A DNA stretch of 63,395 bases from Sterolibacterium sp. (GCA_018062105.1 JAGOSV010000008.1:1-63395), one strand, 5' to 3'. Shown: positions 1 through 9,181, counted from the stretch's first letter. The notes: generated by a model from the sequence alone, not told the origin. Numbers and translations: made by a program.

Positions 1-141
1 TCACCCCAAAAAGACAGAAAACTACACAAATCAAGGTGCTGTGAACAGCCCCCCTATCCAACGTCTTGATCGTAAACAACTATTTCGAGCGGTCAACGAC
101 ATTGGCATTCATGCGATTGCCCTGGGGGGGTCGGTTGCAGC

Positions 142-1269
142 ATGTTCTCAACAGACACGGCAGACCAGTTCCTCGATAAGCTCTCAACCTCCGGCTTGTC
201 CTCCCTCAACAATGCCTATAACGGCACACAAGCCGCCAGCATCAATGCGAGTTTCAACGCGCTGGGGATGAATATCGCTTACCCGAATGCAGGTTATACG
301 GGGACGGGTGCAACGCTGGATTTCAGCATTCCTGGCCTGAATGAACACAAGGTCTTTACCGGGGTGGATCGTGACGACACCAAGCGTCAGTTGTCGGATT
401 ACCTGAAGAAGTCCAATCTCATCGGCAAGATTATGAAGTGGCAGTCCGAGAACTCGCCGGTGAGCCCGCTGACGGGCGCAGGTGGTCTGCTGCCCAGCAC
501 CGTATCGTCGGACTTCAACCAGAACTTCACCGATTCCGCCACCAACATCGCGGCACCGGTGGCTGCCGTCAAACAGGATGCTTCGGCTGGAGCCAACCTG
601 ATTGGTGCAGCCATCTCCTACAGCTCCCTGAAGTCCAAGGATCGGAATACCGATGTGATTTCGATTCCGCTGTCCTACACCATCCGTAACGACATGGATC
701 CGCGCCGTCAGCTCGTGCTGAGCCTGCCGATTACCCAGATCGACACGGCCGGAGCAAAGTCCTATCACACAGGGCTGGGCGTGGCTTATCGCATGCCGAT
801 GAACGACAACTGGACGCTGACGCCCTCGGGCCGCATTTCGGTCGTCGGTTCGAAGGATCTGGCCACGGTCGCGGGTCTGTACTCCTTCTCGCTGACCAGC
901 ACCTATATCTGGACCCTGCCGGATTTTGACGTGGCCATGGGGAACATGATCGGCTACAACCAGACCGCAAAGGTCAAAGCCGGCGATTACTCTTTCGATC
1001 CGGACATCCAATCAACCGTGCTGCGTAACGGCGTGATGCTCTCCCAGCCGGTGACGCTGGGTGGTAAGAAGATGTCGGTCGAGTACTCCCTGATCGACAC
1101 CCGCTATCTGGGCGACAAGCTCTATATGGATAACACGCAAGAGCTGAGCGTCACGCTGGGAACCAACAAACGTGCTTATTCCTCGCGCAGCTTCTTCCGC
1201 GCGGGGCTGACCTATCTTCACGGCAAGGATACCGACGGCTTCACGCTGAACTTCGGTTACTGGTTCTAA
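142..1269 (+). CDS. Outer-membrane beta-barrel protein, 5' end uncertain and possibly frameshifted
   Basis: From the ATG at 142 the product is 375 residues. The last two thirds alternate polar and hydrophobic residues as in beta strands and the protein ends GYWF, a terminal aromatic typical of barrel proteins recognised by BamA. No signal peptide follows ATG 142, which is odd for an exported protein. A second frame is open from position 2, through a GTG at 41, up to a run of seven G at 124-130. Adding one G would fuse that frame to the barrel frame. So this is either a gene whose 5' part lies outside the window and which carries a +1/-2 frameshift in the G run, or a gene with an unusual start. 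I recognise no specific family beyond a barrel of autotransporter type. The CHAT-domain gene follows on the same strand. Confidence 0.55.
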   Translation: MFSTDTADQFLDKLSTSGLSSLNNAYNGTQAASINASFNALGMNIAYPNAGYTGTGATLDFSIPGLNEHKVFTGVDRDDTKRQLSDYLKKSNLIGKIMKWQSENSPVSPLTGAGGLLPSTVSSDFNQNFTDSATNIAAPVAAVKQDASAGANLIGAAISYSSLKSKDRNTDVISIPLSYTIRNDMDPRRQLVLSLPITQIDTAGAKSYHTGLGVAYRMPMNDNWTLTPSGRISVVGSKDLATVAGLYSFSLTSTYIWTLPDFDVAMGNMIGYNQTAKVKAGDYSFDPDIQSTVLRNGVMLSQPVTLGGKKMSVEYSLIDTRYLGDKLYMDNTQELSVTLGTNKRAYSSRSFFRAGLTYLHGKDTDGFTLNFGYWF

Positions 1270-1328
1270 GGCCGCGGCCCTGCCGGGACTTCAAATGGAG
1301 CCCCGGCAGTCCGGAAAGCAAAAAATGG

Positions 1329-1360
1329 CAGGGCGGCCTTTCGGGTCGCCCTGTTTGCTT
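1329..1360 (+). terminator. Rho-independent terminator after the barrel gene
   Basis: A 7-bp stem, CAGGGCG (1329-1335) with CGCCCTG (1347-1353), is followed by TTTGCTTGTT. The A-rich stretch just upstream can extend the stem imperfectly. It lies between the barrel stop codon at 1269 and the CHAT-gene start at 1397, so the two genes are probably separate transcription units. Confidence 0.55.
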
Positions 1361-1396
1361 GTTAGAACACGGAATTCACGCAGGGGGGATCACATC

Positions 1397-3745
1397 ATGA
1401 ATCGGAAAATCCATTTGTCTTCCTCAGGGTTTGCCGCGGTATTGCGGGCCGGTTTTCTGGCTCTGACCCTGACGGCTGCGACCTTCGCGCATGCGGACAG
1501 CAGTAGTCAGCAATTCGAGTTTGCAGCCAGCGGCCGGTTCGACGAATTGCAAAAGCTCATCGAAGCCGAGGAGACGAAACATCCCCTGAATACCCGGGAC
1601 CGTCACGCCCTGTGCTACGCCTATTCCAAAACCAAGCGTTACAACAAGCTCCTGCCCTGCCTTGACAAGCTGGCGGAGAACGTAAAGAAGGGTGATTTGC
1701 GGACCCGTCTTTTCGGGCTGGATGATGCCACACCCACCATACACATCCTGCGTGCCGACGCCTACATCGAATTGGGGCAGTACGCCAAAGCCATCGAAGA
1801 GGCCCAGAAGGGGCTCAAATGGCTGCGTGATGAAGACAGCGACGATCTTGATATGGTCGTGCAAAGCCTGGCTGCTTTGTCATTGGCTTCCACCTTGAGC
1901 GGCAATCGCAATGACGGCGAACGCTACGCCAAAGAACTTGCGCGCACCAACACCTCGCTGCTGGGGCATTCCGACTACGCCAATGCCCGCGCCATGGCCT
2001 TGGGGCGCGTGTATATGGCCCTGGGGGATTACCCGCGCGCTCTGGAAGGCATCCGCAGCGACAGCACCTTCAAGCTCAAGGCTTTTCTTGACAACCTCGT
2101 TAGCGGCGCATTGTTTCGTGGGGTGAGCAACTGGGCCTGGGCCGAGCTACCGCGTGGCTTCATGATCAACAAGGCGCTTCTGGAAACCGGCCAGATCGAT
2201 CAGGCTCGGGCAGGGTTTGACGAGCTTCTGAACATCCCACAGGTCAAAGAAAATGGCGAGATTTACTGGCTGATCCTCAATGACCGTGCTCGCATCGCCG
2301 AGCAGGACAACGACCGGGAGCGGGCCGTTCGTCTTTACAAAGAAGCCATCGACATCATCGAATCCCAGCGTTCGAGCATCAACACCGAGGCCAACAAGAT
2401 CGGCTTCGTAGGCGACAAACAGGCGGTCTATGGCCGACTCATCGCCGTTCTGTATCAATTGAATCAGCCTGCTGAAGCCTATGAATACATCGAGCGGGCC
2501 AAGGCGCGCGCCCTGGTCGATCTCCTGGCCAACAAGGAGGATTTCGCCATTCCGCCTCTGGCCGCCAAGCAAGCTGCTCCGCTTCTGGCGAGCTATCGCG
2601 CGGCGGAAAACGATGCACTGGTGCAGATGCCGCTGGATCTGGCGGCGGGAACCAAATCTGGGCAGCGCAATCTGGTCGTGAAGAAGGGGGCGGAACTCAA
2701 CAGCGTGGCACCTGAATTGGCTTCCCTGGTCTCGGTGACTTCCATTCCGCTCAAGGAAATCCTTTCGCATTTGTCGAAAAACGAAGCCATCATCGAGTAT
2801 TTCTTTCACGACAAGTCGCTTTACGCCATTGTGCTTTCCGAAGCGGGTGTGCGTGCGGCACGGATCGATGGCCAGAAACTGGAGGAGCAGATTCGCAATT
2901 TCCGCGCCGAGATTGATCAGCGTGGTGAGGACGTGGGTCGCCAGTCGCATGCCCTCTACAACCAGCTCATTCGCCCTTTGGAAGCCGATATCAAGGGCCG
3001 GGATTTGTTGATTGTTCCGCATGGCGCACTGCATTACCTGCCTTTTGCCGCCTTGCATGATGGCCAGAATTTCCTGCTGGCCCACCATTCCCTGCGCTAC
3101 CTGCCCAGTGCCAGCGTCCTGAAATATCTGAAACCTTCCCGCAAGGAAAAGCCGGAGTCCGTTCTCGTGTTTGGCAACCCGGACTTGGGTGACCCAAAAT
3201 ATGACCTGCCCAATGCCGAAGTGGAAGCGAAAACCATCGCAGACTTGTTGCCGGGCAGCGAGTTGCTGGTACGAAAGAAAGCCTCGGAAGTCGCTTTCAA
3301 GCAATTCGCCCCCAGCTTCCGCTATCTGCACATTGCTTCTCACGGCCAGTTCAATGCGGCCAATGCCCTTGATTCAAGGCTGCTCTTGAGTCCGGAAGCC
3401 GGTCAGGATGGCTCGCTGACGGTCGGCGAGTTGTATGGCATCCAGATGGATGTAGACCTGACCACGCTCAGTGCTTGTGAAACCGGTCTGGGCAAGGTGT
3501 TGAGCGGGGACGACGTAGTCGGCCTCACCCGTGGCTTCCTTTACGCGGGCAGCAGTAGCGTGGTCGCCAGTCTTTGGGAAGTGGACGATCTGGCCACATC
3601 GGAGCTGATGAAGGCTTTCTATGGCAGACTGAAAAACGGGGTACCCAAGAAACTCGCTCTGCGCGAAGCCCAGATGGAGGTTCGCAAGAGCTTCCCCCAT
3701 CCTTTCTTCTGGGCCGCATTTTTCATCACCGGGCAGGGGAGGTGA
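1397..3745 (+). CDS. Exported TPR-CHAT domain protein (putative caspase-like cysteine protease)
   Basis: The product is 782 residues. ATG 1397 was chosen over an upstream in-frame start at 1295 because a G-rich ribosome site (GGGGGG) precedes it and it begins a classical signal peptide, with a basic N-terminus, a hydrophobic core and an AHA cleavage region near residue 34. Helical TPR-like repeats occupy roughly residues 45-400. A C-terminal CHAT domain occupies roughly 480-780, with the expected dyad: His in the ASHGQF motif (residue 649) and Cys in SACETG (residue 694). CHAT is a caspase/HetF-associated peptidase fold. A signal peptide on a CHAT protein suggests action in the periplasm or at the surface. 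Its substrate is unknown. The adjacent outer-membrane barrel is a plausible partner, but this is inference only. Confidence 0.85.
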   Translation: MNRKIHLSSSGFAAVLRAGFLALTLTAATFAHADSSSQQFEFAASGRFDELQKLIEAEETKHPLNTRDRHALCYAYSKTKRYNKLLPCLDKLAENVKKGDLRTRLFGLDDATPTIHILRADAYIELGQYAKAIEEAQKGLKWLRDEDSDDLDMVVQSLAALSLASTLSGNRNDGERYAKELARTNTSLLGHSDYANARAMALGRVYMALGDYPRALEGIRSDSTFKLKAFLDNLVSGALFRGVSNWAWAELPRGFMINKALLETGQIDQARAGFDELLNIPQVKENGEIYWLILNDRARIAEQDNDRERAVRLYKEAIDIIESQRSSINTEANKIGFVGDKQAVYGRLIAVLYQLNQPAEAYEYIERAKARALVDLLANKEDFAIPPLAAKQAAPLLASYRAAENDALVQMPLDLAAGTKSGQRNLVVKKGAELNSVAPELASLVSVTSIPLKEILSHLSKNEAIIEYFFHDKSLYAIVLSEAGVRAARIDGQKLEEQIRNFRAEIDQRGEDVGRQSHALYNQLIRPLEADIKGRDLLIVPHGALHYLPFAALHDGQNFLLAHHSLRYLPSASVLKYLKPSRKEKPESVLVFGNPDLGDPKYDLPNAEVEAKTIADLLPGSELLVRKKASEVAFKQFAPSFRYLHIASHGQFNAANALDSRLLLSPEAGQDGSLTVGELYGIQMDVDLTTLSACETGLGKVLSGDDVVGLTRGFLYAGSSSVVASLWEVDDLATSELMKAFYGRLKNGVPKKLALREAQMEVRKSFPHPFFWAAFFITGQGR

Positions 3746-3881
3746 GCCAGGCAGGATAGAAATCGCACCGACGAGCGGGAAGACTGTGCCAATGCATCTC
3801 CATTGGCTGCGCGACAAGCCCCCCGTTATTTCATCCTGGTCATAGCGCACAGATACACGACATTAAACCTTCATCTCCAAT

Positions 3882-3909
3882 TTGACGTTAAGGCAGTTGG
3901 ACGTATGAT
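3882..3909 (+). promoter_or_regulatory. Candidate sigma-70 promoter for prkA-yeaH-spoVR
   Basis: TTGACG (3882-3887), a 16-bp spacer and TATGAT (3904-3909) lie 57 bp upstream of the prkA start. A strong ribosome site (AGGAAGGAGG) lies directly before the ATG at 3967. No sigma-54 or other alternative element was recognised. The rest of the 3746-3966 gap shows nothing else. Confidence 0.45.
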
Positions 3910-3966
3910 GTCGCTGAGCTTGAGGTTCCAACCGCACACCAGTGCACACTAGGAAGGAGGCGCGCC

Positions 3967-5889
3967 ATGTCAATCTTCGCCCGCTATCAAGGTCGCTACG
4001 AGGCATTCCAGGAAGAGGACATGTCCCTCCAGGAATATCTGGATCTGTGTCGCAAGGATCCCGGTGCCTACGCCAGTGTCGCCGAACGCATGCTGGCCGC
4101 CATCGGTGAGCCGGAACTGGTCGACACCCGCCTCGAGCCGCGCCTGTCCCGCCTCTTCGCCAACAAGATCATCAAGATTTATCCCGCCTTCCGTGATTTT
4201 TACGGCATGGAAGAGGCCATCGAGAGCATCGTTGCCTACATCCGCCACGCCGCTCAGGGACTGGAAGAGAAGAAACAGATTCTCTATCTGCTGGGGCCGG
4301 TTGGCGGTGGCAAGTCGTCGCTGGCCGAGAAGCTGAAAGCCCTGATGGAAAAAATGCCCTTTTACGCCATCAAGGACTCGCCGGTGCATGAATCACCACT
4401 GGGTCTGTTCAATCCCGAAGAAGATGGCACGCTGCTCGAAGAGGAATATGGCATTCCGCGCCGCTACCTGAATGCCATCATGTCGCCCTGGGCCGTCAAG
4501 CGCCTACACGAATATAACGGTGACATCACCCGCTTCCGTGTCGTCAAACTGCACCCATCGGTGCTCAAGCAGGTAGCCGTCTCCAAGACCGAGCCGGGCG
4601 ATGAAAACAACCAGGACATTTCCTCCCTGGTCGGCAAGATCGACATCCGCAAACTGGAGGAATATTCGCAAAACGATCCGGACGCCTACAGCTACTCGGG
4701 CGGCCTGTGCCTGTCCAACCGCGGCCTGCTGGAATTCGTCGAAATGTTCAAGGCACCGATCAAGGTGCTGCACCCTCTCCTGACCGCCACCCAGGAAGGC
4801 AACTACAAAGGCACCGAAGGCTTTGGTGCGATTCCCTTCGACGGCATGATCCTCGCCCACTCCAACGAGGCGGAATGGCAAAGTTTCCGGAACAATCGCA
4901 ACAACGAAGCCTTCCTCGACCGCATCTACATCGTCAAGGTGCCCTACTGCCTGCGTGTCTCGGACGAGGTGAAAATCTACGCCAAGCTGCTGGCCGGCTC
5001 CTCACTGGCACACGCCCCCTGCGCCCCGGACACACTGCGCATGATGGCGCAGTTCGCCATCCTCTCCCGCCTCAAGGAACCGGAAAACTCCTCCATCTTC
5101 TCGAAGATGCGCGTCTATGACGGCGAAAATCTCAAGGACACCGATCCGAAAGCCAAGTCCTACCAGGAATATCGCGACTACGCCGGCGTCGACGAAGGCA
5201 TGACCGGACTATCCACACGCTTTGCCTTCAAGATCATCTCGCGCGTCTTCAACTTCGACCACCGCGAAGTCGCCGCCAATCCGGTGCATCTCATGTACGT
5301 GCTGGAGCAGCAGATCGCCCAGGAGCAGTTCCCGGCCGAAGTCGAGCAACGTTATCAGGGCTACATCAAGGAATATCTGGCACCACGCTATGCCGAATTC
5401 ATCGGCAAGGAAATTCAGACGGCCTATCTCGAGTCGTATTCCGAATACGGCCAGAACATCTTCGACCGTTACGTCACTTATGCCGATTTCTGGATCCAGG
5501 ACCAGGAATTCCGCGACCCGAACACCGGCGAAATCCTCGACCGCAGCGCCCTCAACGACGAACTGGAGAAAATCGAAAAGCCAGCCGGCATCAGCAATCC
5601 CAAGGATTTCCGCAACGAGGTGGTGAACTTCGTGCTGCGGGCACGAGCCAAGAACGATGGCAAGAATCCGGCCTGGACGTCCTACGAGAAGCTGCGGGCG
5701 GTGATCGAAAAAAAGATGTTCTCCAACACCGAAGAGCTGCTGCCGGTCATCTCCTTCAACAGCAAGGCCACCACCGACGACATGAAGAAACACCAGGACT
5801 TCGTCAACCGGATGACCGCCAAGGGCTACACCGAGAAACAGGTGCGCCTGCTCGCCGAATGGTATCTGCGCGTTCGCAAATCATCCTGA
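3967..5889 (+). CDS. prkA: PrkA-family serine protein kinase / AAA+ protein (YeaG)
   Basis: The 640-residue product matches the usual length of the PrkA/YeaG family, cytoplasmic AAA+ proteins with reported serine kinase activity that act in starvation, nitrogen-stress and sporulation responses. A Walker A motif GPVGGGKS lies at residues 110-117, and the C-terminal part corresponds to the PrkA-type kinase region. The start is supported by a strong AGGAAGGAGG site. It is the first gene of a conserved trio with yeaH and spoVR. The kinase substrate cannot be told from sequence. Confidence 0.93.
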   Translation: MSIFARYQGRYEAFQEEDMSLQEYLDLCRKDPGAYASVAERMLAAIGEPELVDTRLEPRLSRLFANKIIKIYPAFRDFYGMEEAIESIVAYIRHAAQGLEEKKQILYLLGPVGGGKSSLAEKLKALMEKMPFYAIKDSPVHESPLGLFNPEEDGTLLEEEYGIPRRYLNAIMSPWAVKRLHEYNGDITRFRVVKLHPSVLKQVAVSKTEPGDENNQDISSLVGKIDIRKLEEYSQNDPDAYSYSGGLCLSNRGLLEFVEMFKAPIKVLHPLLTATQEGNYKGTEGFGAIPFDGMILAHSNEAEWQSFRNNRNNEAFLDRIYIVKVPYCLRVSDEVKIYAKLLAGSSLAHAPCAPDTLRMMAQFAILSRLKEPENSSIFSKMRVYDGENLKDTDPKAKSYQEYRDYAGVDEGMTGLSTRFAFKIISRVFNFDHREVAANPVHLMYVLEQQIAQEQFPAEVEQRYQGYIKEYLAPRYAEFIGKEIQTAYLESYSEYGQNIFDRYVTYADFWIQDQEFRDPNTGEILDRSALNDELEKIEKPAGISNPKDFRNEVVNFVLRARAKNDGKNPAWTSYEKLRAVIEKKMFSNTEELLPVISFNSKATTDDMKKHQDFVNRMTAKGYTEKQVRLLAEWYLRVRKSS

Positions 5890-5979
5890 GCCCGCGGATC
5901 ACGATGATCTGTCAGGAGCAGGCCGACACCACAGGTGCCCGTCACGCCGACCTGCTCCACACTGCCGGAGGAAGGGAAC

Positions 5980-7245
5980 ATGCTGCGCATCATCGACCGA
6001 CGTACGGACAGCAAGAAAAAAAGTGCGGTCAATCGCAACCGCTTCCTGCACCGTTTCAAGGGTCAGGTACGCAAGGCCGTACAGGATGCCATTTCACGCC
6101 GCAACATCGAGGACATCGACAACGGCGAGAAAATCGGCATTCCAGCCCAGGACATTTCCGAGCCACAGTTCCAGCACGGCCGTGGCGGGCGCTGGAGTGT
6201 GGTCCAACCGGGCAATGACCGCTTCATCACCGGCGACGAGGTAGACCGCCCCGAGGGTGGCCAGGGCGGCGGTGGCAGCAAGGCCAGCGACGAAGGCGAA
6301 GGGCTCGATGAGTTCGTCTTCACCCTGTCACGCGAAGAATTCCTCGACATCTTCTTCGATGATCTGGCGCTGCCCAACCTCGTCAAGACCCAGCTGGCCC
6401 GCATCAACGAATACAAGCAGAAACGTGCCGGCTACACGCAAAGCGGCGTGCCGACCAACATCAATGTCGTGCGTTCGCTGCGTGGTGCCACTGGCCGGCG
6501 CATCGCTGTCGGTGCTCCCTACCGCAAAGCCTTGCGGGAAGCGCGGGAGCGTCTCGCCGCACTGGAAGCCAGAAACGAAGGCGACAGCCCGGAAGCCCAG
6601 GCATTACGCCAGGAAATCACCCGTCTGCTGCGCAAACTCGACAGCCTGCCGTTCATCGACGAGATCGACCTGCGCTACAACAACCGCATCAAGATACCCG
6701 CCCCCTCAACGCAAGCCGTGATGTTCTGTCTGATGGACGTTTCCGGCTCGATGGATGAAGAACGCAAGCAGGTCGCCAAACGTTTTTTCATGCTGCTCTA
6801 CCTGTTCCTGACACGTACCTACGAACACATCGAACTGGTCTTCATCCGCCATCACACCCAGGCTGCCGAGGTCGATGAAGAAGACTTCTTCCACTCGCGC
6901 GAATCTGGCGGCACGGTAGTCTCCAGCGCCCTAGTACTGATGCAGCAGATCCTCCAGGAACGCTACGCCCGTGGCAACTGGAACGTCTACGGTGCCCAGG
7001 CATCAGACGGCGACAACTGGGATGCCGACTCACCCAAGTGCCGCGCCCTGCTCGACGAACAAATCCTGCCCCTGGTGCAGTATTACGCCTACATCGAGAT
7101 CGGCGGCTCCGAGCCACAAAACCTGTGGCATGAATACAGCAAGCTGCAGGAGCAGCATCCGCACCACTTCGCCATGCAGCAGATCAAGGGGCTGGCCGAC
7201 ATCTACCCCGTATTCCGCGAACTCTTCCGGAAGAAACTGGCATGA
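5980..7245 (+). CDS. yeaH: YeaH/DUF444 family protein with a von Willebrand factor A-like domain
   Basis: The product is 421 residues from ATG 5980, chosen over the in-frame ATG at 5935 because GGAGGAAGGG precedes it and the protein then begins MLRIIDRRTDSKKKS, like E. coli YeaH. An acidic and glycine-rich linker lies near residues 85-105. A metal-binding MIDAS-type DVSGS motif is at residues 253-257 within a vWA-like fold. YeaH is always found with PrkA and is thought to work with it in stress signalling, but its biochemical role is not established. The stop codon overlaps the spoVR start by 4 bp (ATGA), so the two are translationally coupled. Confidence 0.92.
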   Translation: MLRIIDRRTDSKKKSAVNRNRFLHRFKGQVRKAVQDAISRRNIEDIDNGEKIGIPAQDISEPQFQHGRGGRWSVVQPGNDRFITGDEVDRPEGGQGGGGSKASDEGEGLDEFVFTLSREEFLDIFFDDLALPNLVKTQLARINEYKQKRAGYTQSGVPTNINVVRSLRGATGRRIAVGAPYRKALREARERLAALEARNEGDSPEAQALRQEITRLLRKLDSLPFIDEIDLRYNNRIKIPAPSTQAVMFCLMDVSGSMDEERKQVAKRFFMLLYLFLTRTYEHIELVFIRHHTQAAEVDEEDFFHSRESGGTVVSSALVLMQQILQERYARGNWNVYGAQASDGDNWDADSPKCRALLDEQILPLVQYYAYIEIGGSEPQNLWHEYSKLQEQHPHHFAMQQIKGLADIYPVFRELFRKKLA

Positions 7246-8774
7246 AGAAAACCGGCACAAGGCGCAGAAAAGGCCCCATCTCCACGGATTCCGAATGGAC
7301 GTTCGAGCTGATCGAACGCTACGAGCGCGAAATTGCCCGCATCGCCCGGCAATACGGGCTCGACACCTACCGCAACCAGATCGAGATCATCACCGCCGAG
7401 CAGATGATGGATGCCTACGCTTCCATCGGTATGCCGGTGTATTACCATCACTGGTCGTTTGGCAAGCACTTCTTGGCTACGGAAAAAGGCTACCGGCGCG
7501 GCCAGATGGGGCTGGCCTACGAGATCGTCATCAATTCCGATCCCTGCATCGTCTATCTGATGGAAGAAAACACGATGACCATGCAGGCTCTGGTCATCGC
7601 CCACGCAGCGTATGGACACAATTCTTTCTTCAAGGGCAATTACATGTTCCGCACCTGGACGGCGGCCGATGCCATCGTCGATTATCTGGTGTTTGCCCGC
7701 AATACTCTGCAGGAATACGAGGAGCGTTACGGCGAAGAGGAAGTCGAGCGCCTGCTCGATGCCTGTCACGCCCTGCAAAACGTCGGTGTCGACCGCTACA
7801 AGCGGCCACCGAAGCTGTCCTTGCTCAAGGAACGCGAACGCCAGCAGGAACGTGAAGCCTACATCCAGTCCCAGGTCAATGACCTGTGGCGTACCCTGCC
7901 GCCCCGCCCCGGCCGGGAAGAAGAAAAACCGATGCGTCGCTTTCCGGCCGAGCCCGAAGAAAACCTGCTTTATTTCTTCGAAAAAAATGCCCCTCTGCTG
8001 GAACCCTGGCAGCGCGAAGTCATCCGTATCGTGCGCAAGATCGGCCAGTATTTCTATCCGCAGCGCCAGACCCAGCTGATGAATGAAGGCTGGGCCTGCT
8101 TCTGGCACTACACCATCCTCAACCAGCTCTACGACGAAGGTCTGGTCAGCGATGGTTTCATGCTCGAATTCCTGCAAAGCCACACCAATGTCGTCGCCCA
8201 GCCGCCCTTCAACAGCCGCTATTTCAGCGGCATCAACCCTTATGCCCTCGGCTTCGCCATGTGGCGTGACCTCCAGCGCATCTGCCAGAACCCGACCGAC
8301 GAAGACCGCACCTGGTTCCCTGACATCGCCGGCAGCGACTGGCTGGCCACGATGGACTTCGCCATGCGCAACTTCAAGGACGAGAGCTTCGTTGCCCAGT
8401 ATCTCTCCCCCAAGCTGATGCGCGACTTCCGCCTGTTCAACATCATCGACGACGAGACAGAATCACGTCTGAAGATCAAGGCCATCCATGACGAACAGGG
8501 CTACCGCGAAGTGCGCAGCCGCCTGGCCGACCAGTACAACCTCGGCAGCCGCGAGCCCAACATCCAGGTCTGGGATGTCGACCTGCGCGGCGAACGCTCG
8601 CTCACCCTGCGCCACTTCAAATACGAAAACCGCCCGCTGGGAGACAGCGCCGAAACCATGCTCAAGCACATCGCCCTGCTATGGGGTTTTCCCGTCCGTC
8701 TCGAAGAGCAGAATGCCGATGGTGAGGTACGCCTCATTGCCGAAGCACGCCTGGAGCGCCGTCGCGATGCCTGA
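7242..8774 (+). CDS. spoVR: SpoVR family protein (YcgB)
   Basis: The product is 510 residues, the normal length for the SpoVR/YcgB family. The N-terminal region contains the conserved stretch around YYHHWSFGKHF and the later HAAYGHNSFFKGN segment, both diagnostic for the family. It begins inside the yeaH stop codon (ATGA overlap), so the trio is one operon. In Bacillus, SpoVR is involved in spore cortex formation. In non-sporulating proteobacteria the homologue is a stationary-phase or stress protein of unknown mechanism, functionally linked to PrkA and YeaH. The 3' end abuts the antisense BrnT relic. Confidence 0.93.
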   Translation: MKKTGTRRRKGPISTDSEWTFELIERYEREIARIARQYGLDTYRNQIEIITAEQMMDAYASIGMPVYYHHWSFGKHFLATEKGYRRGQMGLAYEIVINSDPCIVYLMEENTMTMQALVIAHAAYGHNSFFKGNYMFRTWTAADAIVDYLVFARNTLQEYEERYGEEEVERLLDACHALQNVGVDRYKRPPKLSLLKERERQQEREAYIQSQVNDLWRTLPPRPGREEEKPMRRFPAEPEENLLYFFEKNAPLLEPWQREVIRIVRKIGQYFYPQRQTQLMNEGWACFWHYTILNQLYDEGLVSDGFMLEFLQSHTNVVAQPPFNSRYFSGINPYALGFAMWRDLQRICQNPTDEDRTWFPDIAGSDWLATMDFAMRNFKDESFVAQYLSPKLMRDFRLFNIIDDETESRLKIKAIHDEQGYREVRSRLADQYNLGSREPNIQVWDVDLRGERSLTLRHFKYENRPLGDSAETMLKHIALLWGFPVRLEEQNADGEVRLIAEARLERRRDA

Positions 8775-8786
8775 ATGAAGACTCGA

Positions 8787-9026
8787 ATTTGCCTTGCGCA
8801 GGCTGACGATGATGCGCCGACCTTTGGCACGATCCACAAAGGCCACGAAAAACAGGGGCAGGCCAATGTAACCAATGCCGCACTGGCGCGGCTCGCCATA
8901 CACCCGACGAGTGTCGGGCCACGTCACCGCCGAACCACACTCCATGTCCGCCACCCAGGCCAGCGAAGCGCCATGCTTGACGAGGTTGGCGGCATCTTTG
9001 GCGATGTCGAACGTGGAGCTCTTTAT
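8787..9026 (-). pseudogene. brnT: Degenerate BrnT-type toxin gene remnant
   Basis: The minus strand encodes a stretch beginning FDIAKDAANLVKHGASLA, followed by WPDTRRVYGEPR, GYIG, FVAFVDR and RRIIVSLRKAN. These blocks in this order are the signature of the BrnT type II toxin ribonuclease family. The gene looks dead. The position where the start ATG is expected (9024-9026) reads ATA, there is no ribosome site, one extra residue sits inside the conserved RIISLRKAN block, and the last 10 or so family residues (usually REVKRY-like) are replaced by sequence running antisense into spoVR. No brnA antitoxin is visible next to it. The identification rests on remembered family motifs, not on a search. 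Confidence 0.7.
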
Positions 9027-9037
9027 TTTTTCGTTAT

Positions 9038-9060
9038 TTTCGTTTCAGGGCGAAACGAAA
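9038..9060. repeat. Perfect 9-bp inverted repeat upstream of the BrnT relic
   Basis: TTTCGTTTC (9038-9046) pairs perfectly with GAAACGAAA (9052-9060) around a 5-nt loop. No T-run follows on either strand, so it is not a clear terminator. It lies 12-34 bp upstream of the relic start on the minus strand, where a brnTA operator would be expected, but this reading is speculative. Confidence 0.4.
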
Positions 9061-9071
9061 CAAAATAGCAA

Positions 9072-9156
9072 TGGTGCGCGGGACGGGAATCGAACCCGTA
9101 CGGCCTGAGCCGGCAGATTTTAAGTCTGCTATGTCTACCAATTCCATCACCCGCGC
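9072..9156 (-). tRNA. tRNA-Leu (anticodon TAA)
   Basis: On the minus strand the acceptor stem GCGCGGG pairs with CCCGCGC, the anticodon loop reads CTTAAAA with anticodon TAA, the TTCGATT loop is present, and the 3' CCA is encoded. An extended variable arm is present, as expected for a type II leucine tRNA. Confidence 0.95.
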
Positions 9157-9181
9157 CCGGCCTGAAAACCAGTCATCCTGC

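Noticed and set aside
184-1011. 275-codon minus-strand ORF antisense to the barrel gene
   Set aside because: No ribosome site or recognisable family, and the plus frame has clear beta-barrel periodicity; it is a GC-driven shadow.
2147-3343. 398-codon minus-strand ORF antisense to the CHAT gene
   Set aside because: The plus strand encodes TPR and CHAT motifs across the same span; the antisense frame has no family-like content.
8787-9026. A functional BrnT toxin gene
   Set aside because: No start codon (ATA where ATG is expected), lost C-terminus, no ribosome site and no brnA; it is annotated as a relic.
8775-9068. 97-codon plus-strand ORF after spoVR
   Set aside because: It is antisense to the BrnT relic, has no family content, and starts at the base after the spoVR stop without a ribosome site.
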